A DNA stretch of 5,879 nt from Allobaculum sp. (GTDB lineage Bacteria > Bacillota_I > Bacilli_A > Erysipelotrichales > Erysipelotrichaceae): contig JAAVAY010000102.1 in assembly GCA_014803815.1 (NCBI GenBank), positions 1-5,879 on the forward strand. Direction: 5' to 3'. The notes beneath the pieces were generated by a model. It ran no database searches. It was not told the origin of the DNA and saw only the letters and a list, made by a program, of their open reading frames with translations. Of this stretch, positions 1 to 4,930 are shown one piece after another (position 1 is the stretch's first letter; each line of letters begins with the position of its first letter). The position numbers were made by a program, and so were the translations under genes.

Positions 1-10
1 AACATCAAGC

Positions 11-178
11 TCATCGAGCAACAGCTCTTCCTGGACGAGTAATATGCCCATGAACATCAGTTAAAGATTTTGATAGGAAAAGTTGAATAAATCCCATATC
101 GGACCAAACCAAAATGTCAAAAGCTTTCTTTTCAAGAATTGGTTCTTTACCTTTGGTTTTCCTAATTGTTTGTAAAAC
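11..178 (-). pseudogene. Protein-like minus-strand fragment, probable gene remnant
   Basis: Reading leftwards from 178, 55 sense codons run to a TGA at 11-13, and a second in-frame TGA follows at 5-7. The frame begins directly after an in-frame TAA (179-181) and has no start codon at its head; the only internal ATG has no ribosome binding site. The translation looks like real protein rather than chance AT-rich reading: it has a charged start (TIRKTKGKEPILEKKAFDI), an aromatic middle (LVWSDMGFIQLF) and a basic end (HGHITRPGRAVAR). Upstream of the TAA the same frame stays open for about 30 more codons (ending NKTGRI), which fits a gene broken by a nonsense change. I do not recognise the family. 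The RPGRA stretch faintly recalls the EPGR(A/K)A segment of IS66 transposases, but spacing and flanking residues do not match well, so no function is assigned. Confidence 0.4.
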
Positions 179-262
179 TTAAATTCGTCCAGTTTTATTC
201 GTTAATTTACATTTATAGGTTATGAATATAAATTGTTCCTTTATTAGAGATTGAATTAAAAT

Positions 263-320
263 AGGAAGGAGTATTGAGATGGTCTAAGAACGAGGCTATT
301 CCTCGTCCTCTCTCCTTCCT
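263..320. other. Strong two-part stem-loop, possible terminator or structured RNA
   Basis: AGGAAGGAG (263-271) pairs perfectly with CTCCTTCCT (312-320). Nested inside, ACGAGG (290-295) pairs with CCTCGT (301-306) around a five-base loop. A T-rich tail follows on the plus strand (TTTATT) and another on the minus strand, so it could terminate transcription in either direction. The 5' arm is also a good Shine-Dalgarno sequence, followed after seven bases by ATG GTC TAA (279-287), a two-codon open frame whose SD would be hidden in the stem. The pairing is directly visible. Whether it is a terminator, a regulatory leader or part of a decayed element is inference. Confidence 0.45.
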
Positions 321-330
321 TTTATTCATT

Positions 331-474
331 TTAAATAACTCTACTAGAGCCGTAGTCTATAGGTAACAGCTCTTCTCTAATATAGAGAACTAAACTATAC
401 TTATCGAGGCATAAACTGTGGACGAATTTAATAGATCTGAGCTCGTCCCTAATAGCTCTTTGTATTAAAAGCAT
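331..474 (-). pseudogene. 47-codon minus-strand open frame, possible gene fragment
   Basis: ATG at 472-474 (minus strand) opens a 47-residue frame that ends at TAA 331-333. It begins MLLIQRAIRDELRSIKFVHS and contains LCLDKYSLVLYIREELLPID, ending YGSSRVI. The composition is protein-like, but no Shine-Dalgarno lies in front of the ATG and the frame stays open upstream of it, so the true start is unknown. After the stop the same frame meets a further stop and then stays open through the hairpin region. It therefore looks like a piece of a longer decayed gene, perhaps the same one as the fragment at 11-178. The KY...LY.R.E pattern weakly resembles the KYxxxLPLYRQE block of IS66-family transposases, with two residues missing between KY and LY. 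That is too little for a family call. Confidence 0.3.
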
Positions 475-529
475 TGATTCGATTTTGATTAATATAAGAA
501 AAAAACTTGATTTGGAGGTGAAATAAAAA

Positions 530-619
530 ATGTTTAGTGATTTTATAAATGGAGCTTTTCCATGGATTTTATTGGGATTATTTATGGCGATTAGTTGTTC
601 TTTGATAAGTAAAGAATAA
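530..619 (+). CDS. 29-residue single-pass membrane peptide
   Basis: An excellent ribosome binding site, GGAGGTG (514-520), lies nine bases before ATG 530. The frame encodes 29 residues and ends with TAA 617-619. The peptide starts MFSDFINGAFPWI and continues as one hydrophobic helix (LLGLFMAISCSLI) before a short charged tail, SKE. It is therefore expected to sit in the cytoplasmic membrane as a single span. The N-terminal pattern, a short polar head, then F-I-N-G-x-x-P-W-I, then a helix with G and A, is familiar to me from very short unannotated membrane peptides in gut Bacillota, but I cannot name a family or function. It stands alone: the gene fragments to its left are on the other strand and glgP has its own promoter. 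No convincing promoter is visible immediately upstream. Confidence 0.6.
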   Translation: MFSDFINGAFPWILLGLFMAISCSLISKE

Positions 620-752
620 TCTTAGATCCAAATAGACTGAGGCCAAGTAAGGTTGACTAGTTGGGGAAATTTGAAGTTTCAAAATAGACCTATCGAATTT
701 AAAAATTTTGTGATCAATTTCGCAAAATTACGGTATTTACTCTTTCATTTTC
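620..752. other. Intergenic stretch without a clear gene
   Basis: This AT-rich gap lies between the small peptide and the glgP promoter. A six-base inverted repeat, TTTGAA/TTCAAA (670-683, two-base loop), is visible but too short and AT-rich to call a terminator. The minus strand has an open frame of roughly 50 codons across this gap and the small peptide gene, including ISPTSQPYLASVYLDL, but it has no start codon or ribosome binding site. It may be another remnant or chance. Confidence 0.3.
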
Positions 753-782
753 TTGATTTTAATCCAAAGCCATCTTTATAAT
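753..782 (+). promoter_or_regulatory. Probable sigma-A promoter of glgP
   Basis: TTGATT (753-758, four of six matches to TTGACA) and a perfect TATAAT (777-782) are separated by 18 bases. Transcription would start near 789-790, only about 17 bases before the glgP ATG, leaving just enough leader for the GGAGG site. The arrangement also excludes the in-frame TTG at 753 as a start codon, because it lies inside the -35 box. No operator or catabolite-repression (cre-like) site was recognised beside it. Confidence 0.6.
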
Positions 783-793
783 TCTGAGCTAAC

Positions 794-800
794 GGAGGAA
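794..800 (+). promoter_or_regulatory. Ribosome binding site that sets the glgP start
   Basis: GGAGGAA ends six bases before ATG 807. No comparable site precedes the upstream in-frame TTG at 753, so translation is assigned to 807. Confidence 0.85.
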
Positions 801-806
801 ACGAAA

Positions 807-3281
807 ATGAAAAATGTGTTCAGCACAGCTGAAACCTTCAAAGCGGCTTTAATTGGGGAATTGTCTGACCGCTTTGGGCGCGATATCGAAGACGCTTATC
901 CAGAAGAAAAATACCTAGCTCTTGGAAACTTAATTCGTGAATCGCTTGGCTTTTCTTGGAAAACTACAAAGAAAAGTGTTTCTGAACATCATACAAAACA
1001 ACTTTATTACTTTTCCATGGAATTTTTGATGGGACGTTTGATGACCAACAACCTCATGAATATGGGCGTTTATGATGTGGTCAAAGAAGGTCTCGCCGAT
1101 CTTGGCATGGATATTCATAATTTAGAAGAGTTAGAAGCTGATGCGGGGCTTGGTAATGGAGGTCTTGGCCGTTTAGCTGCTTGCTTCTTGGATTCTTTAG
1201 CGAGTTTAAACTTAGCGGGTAATGGGAACTGCATTCGCTATCGCTATGGACTTTTCCGTCAGGAAATTGTCAACGATCACCAAGTCGAAAAACCGGATTG
1301 CTGGTTACGCCTTGGTAACGTATGGGAAGTTTGGAAACCTCAACATGCTGTACAAGTAAAATTTGGTGGAACTTTAAATGCCTATATGGATCAATTCGGG
1401 AAATTCCATTCTACCTACGATCCAAGCTTTGTGGTCAAAGCGGTTCCTTATGATGTCCCCATTATTGGCTATCATACTTTAACAACCAATACTCTTCGTC
1501 TTTGGGATGCAGAAGTAGATGAAGAATTTGTACAATCTGGCAACTTAAATCATTACCTCAACGCCATCTCGGCTTTAACTGCTAACGTCTATCCAGACGA
1601 TTCCACAGAAGAGGGAAAAGCGTTGCGTTTACGCCAAGAATATTTCTTCGTCTGCGCTGGAGTGGATCAAATCATTCGTACTCATCTGAGAATGTATCCA
1701 ACTTTGGATAATCTTGCGGATGCAGTGGCCATTCAGCTCAACGATACCCATCCCGTTTTGGTGATTCCTGAATTGATGCGTGTCCTCATGGACGATTACA
1801 ACTATTCTTGGGATGACGCTTGGAATATTGTTTATCATACGGTAGCTTATACCAACCACACCATCATGTCCGAAGCACTCGAACGCTGGCCTATGCAATT
1901 GGTACGAACCATGTTACCTCGCATTTACATGATCATTGAAGAGATTGAACGTCGTTTCCAATATCAAGTCATGCACAGCAACAAAGCCAATCACTTTGGG
2001 GAAATGTCCATTTTAAAGGCAAACCAAGTTCACATGGCAAACCTTGCTGTAGTGGGTAGTCACTCTGTGAATGGGGTAGCCAAAATTCATACCAATATTT
2101 TAATCAACAATGTCATGGCGGATTTTGCTTCTTTGTATCCCAATCGCTTCAACAATAAAACCAATGGTGTAACCCATCGCCGCTGGCTAGCTTATTGCAA
2201 TCCCCAACTGACCAGTCTTTTAGAAAAATATATTGGCAAGGGCTTCATTCGCCATCCAGAACAATTGGAAAAACTTCTTCCTTATGTAGATGATCCAACG
2301 CTTCAAGAGGAATTCTTTGCGGTTAAAAAAGAACGCAAACAAATTTTGGCCGACTATGTAAAAAAGAATCTCAACATCGACGTGAATGTGGATACCATCT
2401 TTGATGTACAATGCAAACGTCTTCATGCCTATAAGAGACAATTGATGAATATTTTCCACATCATGTATCACTATTTGCGCATGAAACAGGATCCTAATTA
2501 TCGCATTGAGCCCACTACATATTTCTTTGCAGCCAAAGCGGCTCCTGGCTATGCCTTAGCCAAAGAAATCATCACGTTGATCGTGAAGGTCGCTAATCGA
2601 ATCAACTCAGATCCCTATGTTAGCCAATTTATGAAGGTTGTTTTCATTCCAAACTATTCTGTCTCTATTGCCGAGCTTTTAATTAGTGCAGCCGATGTCT
2701 CGGAGCAAATCTCTACTGCAGGGAAAGAAGCTTCTGGTACGGGAAACATGAAATTTATGATGAATGGAGCGCTTACACTAGGTACCTTGGATGGAGCCAA
2801 TGTCGAAATTGTGGAACAAGTGGGCTATGATAACGCCAAAATCTTTGGTTTACAAGTGGATCAAATTGAAACAATCAAACGGGAAAACCGCTATGATGTT
2901 TGGAAAATCTATAATAGTAACCCAAAATTGCGTTTAGTCATCGACTCCTTACGGAATTGTACCTGGTCTGAAAATTCCAATGAATTCCAGCTTATCTACA
3001 ACGATTTGATGTTGCATCGGGATGAGTTTTTTGTGTTAGCCGACTTTGATGCCTACCTCACCGCGCATGCGGATGTGTGCGCTTGGTATCGCAATAAATC
3101 GGCCTGGGCTCGAGCTATGTTGATGAATATCGCAAAATCTGGTTTCTTTTCTTCCGACAACACGATTCGTCAATATGCCAAAGAAATTTGGGGACTTGAA
3201 CCCATTCAATTTACTCTCGAACAATTTAAAGAATACGAATTAACAGAAGAAGACTTTGAAGAGTCTAAAAAGATGTTTTAA
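807..3281 (+). CDS. glgP: Glycogen/maltodextrin phosphorylase (GT35 family)
   Basis: This cytoplasmic, pyridoxal-phosphate-dependent enzyme releases glucose-1-phosphate from the non-reducing ends of glycogen or maltodextrin by phosphorolysis. The 824-residue product is full length for the bacterial family (about 800-830). Visible family signatures are GLGNGGLG (114-121), the QLNDTHP block (310-316), YTNHT with the active-site His351, KRLHAYKRQ (537-545), and EASGTGNMK (641-649), whose Lys649 is the expected PLP Schiff-base lysine. I chose ATG 807 for its GGAGG site; the longer frame from 753 would overlap the promoter. A small deviation is IMSEALERWP (353-362), where the family usually has VLPEALE. 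The gene appears monocistronic, with its own promoter and terminator, and no glgBCDA genes are in the window. Whether the preferred substrate is glycogen or maltodextrin cannot be read from the sequence. Confidence 0.97.
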   Translation: MKNVFSTAETFKAALIGELSDRFGRDIEDAYPEEKYLALGNLIRESLGFSWKTTKKSVSEHHTKQLYYFSMEFLMGRLMTNNLMNMGVYDVVKEGLADLGMDIHNLEELEADAGLGNGGLGRLAACFLDSLASLNLAGNGNCIRYRYGLFRQEIVNDHQVEKPDCWLRLGNVWEVWKPQHAVQVKFGGTLNAYMDQFGKFHSTYDPSFVVKAVPYDVPIIGYHTLTTNTLRLWDAEVDEEFVQSGNLNHYLNAISALTANVYPDDSTEEGKALRLRQEYFFVCAGVDQIIRTHLRMYPTLDNLADAVAIQLNDTHPVLVIPELMRVLMDDYNYSWDDAWNIVYHTVAYTNHTIMSEALERWPMQLVRTMLPRIYMIIEEIERRFQYQVMHSNKANHFGEMSILKANQVHMANLAVVGSHSVNGVAKIHTNILINNVMADFASLYPNRFNNKTNGVTHRRWLAYCNPQLTSLLEKYIGKGFIRHPEQLEKLLPYVDDPTLQEEFFAVKKERKQILADYVKKNLNIDVNVDTIFDVQCKRLHAYKRQLMNIFHIMYHYLRMKQDPNYRIEPTTYFFAAKAAPGYALAKEIITLIVKVANRINSDPYVSQFMKVVFIPNYSVSIAELLISAADVSEQISTAGKEASGTGNMKFMMNGALTLGTLDGANVEIVEQVGYDNAKIFGLQVDQIETIKRENRYDVWKIYNSNPKLRLVIDSLRNCTWSENSNEFQLIYNDLMLHRDEFFVLADFDAYLTAHADVCAWYRNKSAWARAMLMNIAKSGFFSSDNTIRQYAKEIWGLEPIQFTLEQFKEYELTEEDFEESKKMF

Positions 3282-3310
3282 TTCCAATTTTACGTTGCAT
3301 TTTTCCTCTT

Positions 3311-3364
3311 AAAAAAAGCGGCTCAGGCATAAAAACTTTTTTATGCACGTGGCCGTCTTTTTTT
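3311..3364 (+). terminator. Intrinsic terminator of glgP
   Basis: This lies 30 bases after the glgP stop. The inner stem GCATAAAAA (3327-3335) pairs with TTTTTATGC (3338-3346), and the outer CGGC (3319-3322) pairs with GCCG (3352-3355) across a small internal loop. The A tract at 3311-3317 faces the T tract at 3358-3364, so the structure can also act on minus-strand transcripts. It separates glgP from dxr. Confidence 0.85.
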
Positions 3365-3385
3365 ATTTCTCTTTTAAAGAACCTA

Positions 3386-3419
3386 AAACTTTTAGAAGTT
3401 AAGCTCTTAAGAAAAGTTT
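3386..3419. repeat. AT-rich inverted repeat upstream of dxr
   Basis: AAACTTTT (3386-3393) is the exact reverse complement of AAAAGTTT (3412-3419), with 18 bases between. The stem is weak and has no T tract of its own. It may extend the termination region or mark an operator; no assignment is made. Confidence 0.3.
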
Positions 3420-3457
3420 GTAAGATGAATAGATACTCCTTTTTGACGTTTTATCTT

Positions 3458-3486
3458 AACTTTCCCACAACTTTCCCTACTTTGCC
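3458..3486. repeat. Near-tandem 9-mer direct repeats
   Basis: AACTTTCCC occurs exactly at 3458-3466 and 3469-3477, followed by a degenerate third copy, TACTTTGCC (3478-3486, seven of nine). Start-to-start spacing is 11 and 9 bases, close to one helical turn. On the minus strand the units read GGGAAAGTT, reminiscent of the repeated GGGAAAGTGG-type boxes bound by MraZ upstream of mraZ in Bacillota and Mollicutes. No mraZ gene is visible here, so a regulator site for dxr is an open possibility. Confidence 0.4.
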
Positions 3487-3580
3487 TGACAACCAGAAGT
3501 TGATAAACTAAAAGATGATTCTTTTCTTTATCCTCTAGAGTGGAAGGGATTATTTTTCTTAAAAAGACTTGGTCATACAC

Positions 3581-3587
3581 AAGGAGG
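3581..3587 (+). promoter_or_regulatory. Ribosome binding site that sets the dxr start
   Basis: AAGGAGG is a near-perfect Shine-Dalgarno sequence five bases before ATG 3593. The in-frame TTG at 3569 lies upstream of this site and is therefore rejected as the start. Confidence 0.88.
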
Positions 3588-3592
3588 TTTTT

Positions 3593-4783
3593 ATGTCTCA
3601 TTCATCCCAAAGAGTCTTGTTGCTCGGAGCGAGCGGATCTATTGGTCGTCAAACGCTCGATATTTTAAAACAACATCCAGAGGATTTTACTTTAGTTGGT
3701 ATCAGTGCAGGGCATCAAGAAAAAGCTTTAGACGAGATCATACAAGATTTTCCAAGTATACAATGGGCGGGCCTTTCCACCCTTTTACCCAATCAAGTGG
3801 ATCAAAAAAACGCCATCCAATCGCAAGTGAAGTGGATAGGTGGTAAAGATCAAATGACCAAACTAGTTCAAGAAGCGGATTATGATATTTTAGTCAATGC
3901 TGTAGTGGGGTTTCGGGGACTCAAACCAACTCTAGAAGCCATTCAGAAAAATAAAATCATCGCTTTAGCCAATAAAGAATCACTCGTGTGTGGAGGCGAA
4001 CTAGTCAAACAAGCTCTGAAATCGTCTACCTCTACCCTTCGTCCAATTGATTCTGAACATTCGGCCATTTGGCAATGTCTACAAGGAAACAAAAAGGAAG
4101 ATATCGAGCGGCTCATCATCACGGCTTCTGGCGGCTCCTTGCGTGATGTGTCTCGAGAAAAACTCAGGGACATTACGCCCAAACAAGCTTTAAAACATCC
4201 GTCTTGGAGTATGGGACCACGCATCACTATTGATAGTGCCACTATGGTCAATAAGGGTTTTGAGGTGATAGAAGCCCATTATTTGTTTGACTTACCTTAT
4301 GAACAAATTGCGACGGTTTTGCATCCTCAATCCATTGTTCACTCTCTTGTAGAATACAAGGATCATGCCTGCATAGCGCAACTAGGAAGTGCCGACATGC
4401 GTCTGCCCATTCAATACGCTCTCTACGGACCCGATCGGCCTTATTTTAAAGAAAATGCTCCATTGGATATGACCAAAGCATTGACTTTGACATTTCAGGA
4501 AATGGATTTTGAACGCTATCCGCTTTTAAAGACCGCCTATGAAGTGGGTACTAAGAAGGGAAATACAGGGTGTATCTTCAATGCTGCGGATGAAAAAGCG
4601 GTGGAATTGTTTTTAAAAGGTCAAATTCCCTTCCTTTTTATTGAGGAACTCATTCTTCTAGCTCTAGAAAATATCCCTTGGCTCGAAAATCCAAGTTATT
4701 CTGATTTAGAAGAAACCGATCGCCAGACGCGCTTGTATGTCCAATCTATGGCGGAAGCTTTTTATCCTTTAAAGGAAAAATAA
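3593..4783 (+). CDS. dxr: 1-deoxy-D-xylulose 5-phosphate reductoisomerase
   Basis: Dxr (IspC) converts 1-deoxy-D-xylulose 5-phosphate to 2-C-methyl-D-erythritol 4-phosphate with NADPH and a divalent metal. This is the first committed step of the MEP isoprenoid pathway and the target of fosmidomycin. The 396-residue product is full length. Visible signatures are the NADPH-binding GASGSIG (12-18), ALANKES (124-130), DSEH (153-156), TASGG (177-181), the active-site loop HPSWSMG (202-208) and DSATMVNKGFE (214-224). By analogy with E. coli Asp150, Glu152 and Glu231, the metal ligands are Asp153, Glu155 and Glu224. After TASGG the sequence is SLRD, where many homologues have PFR. In many Bacillota dxr sits between cdsA and rseP; here it is flanked by unrelated genes and 311 bases separate it from glgP. 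I saw no clear promoter in that gap, although transcription probably starts there because of the terminator. Confidence 0.97.
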   Translation: MSHSSQRVLLLGASGSIGRQTLDILKQHPEDFTLVGISAGHQEKALDEIIQDFPSIQWAGLSTLLPNQVDQKNAIQSQVKWIGGKDQMTKLVQEADYDILVNAVVGFRGLKPTLEAIQKNKIIALANKESLVCGGELVKQALKSSTSTLRPIDSEHSAIWQCLQGNKKEDIERLIITASGGSLRDVSREKLRDITPKQALKHPSWSMGPRITIDSATMVNKGFEVIEAHYLFDLPYEQIATVLHPQSIVHSLVEYKDHACIAQLGSADMRLPIQYALYGPDRPYFKENAPLDMTKALTLTFQEMDFERYPLLKTAYEVGTKKGNTGCIFNAADEKAVELFLKGQIPFLFIEELILLALENIPWLENPSYSDLEETDRQTRLYVQSMAEAFYPLKEK

Positions 4784-4798
4784 AGATTTGTTTCCTTT
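4771..4798 (+). terminator. Weak stem-loop over the dxr stop, possible terminator
   Basis: AAAGGAAA (4771-4778) pairs with TTTCCTTT (4791-4798) around a 12-base loop that contains the dxr stop codon. The stem has only two G-C pairs and is followed by TTA rather than a long T tract, so termination would be inefficient. A second small hairpin, CTCG/CGAG (4804-4817), follows. No better terminator separates dxr from the next gene. Confidence 0.25.
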
Positions 4799-4873
4799 TA
4801 GATCTCGTTTAATCGAGGAGAAAGAGAAATTGTTTTAAGCTAAATTAAGGAAAGCGAGTGGAGACGTAAACAG

Positions 4874-4930
4874 AAAGGAAGGTTCGGGTTTTCCTGCCAT
4901 GTCGATCATGGACCTCCAACCCGAAATGGA
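4874..4930 (+). promoter_or_regulatory. Hairpin between an SD-like tract and the start codon of the secreted-protein gene
   Basis: TTCGGGTT (4883-4890) pairs perfectly with AACCCGAA (4918-4925), and inside it CCATG (4897-4901) pairs with CATGG (4907-4911) around a five-base loop. Immediately before the stem is the purine tract AAAGGAAGG (4874-4882), the only Shine-Dalgarno-like sequence near the gene; the bases directly before ATG 4931 contain none. Folding would bring this tract to five bases from the start codon. A competing pairing, AGGAA (4876-4880) with TTCCT (4891-4895), would hide it. The pairings are seen in the sequence; translational control is inference. Confidence 0.5.

Noticed and set aside
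2..64. Serine-rich plus-strand reading at the left edge
   Set aside because: This is low-complexity reading of the alternate frame opposite the better minus-strand candidate, and it stops at once after the edge.
11..474. Firm annotation of an IS66-family transposase relic
   Set aside because: Two short motif echoes in the right order are suggestive, but both need two-residue deletions, the DE/D catalytic residues are not clear, and no terminal inverted repeats are visible.
1629..1898. Minus-strand open frames inside glgP (also 930-1118, 2220-2471, 3036-3224) and inside dxr (3943-4251)
   Set aside because: They lie wholly within confidently identified genes on the opposite strand and have no ribosome binding sites; they are shadows of the real coding frames.
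3425..3511. 28-codon plus-strand frame upstream of dxr as a leader peptide
   Set aside because: There is no ribosome binding site before the ATG, no regulatory codon run, and no attenuator hairpin after it.
3443..3528. dxr promoter using TTGACG (3443-3448) or TTGATA (3500-3505)
   Set aside because: Both are good -35 boxes, but no acceptable -10 hexamer lies 16-18 bases downstream of either.
3407..3601. 64-codon minus-strand open frame between glgP and dxr
   Set aside because: Its ATG lies just inside the dxr start region, no Shine-Dalgarno precedes it, and it runs across the repeats and AT-rich leader. It reads as a chance open frame.
4765..4776. 12-base perfect palindrome TCCTTTAAAGGA near the end of dxr
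   Set aside because: It lies inside the coding sequence, encodes the ordinary C-terminal residues and has no loop for a hairpin; probably chance.
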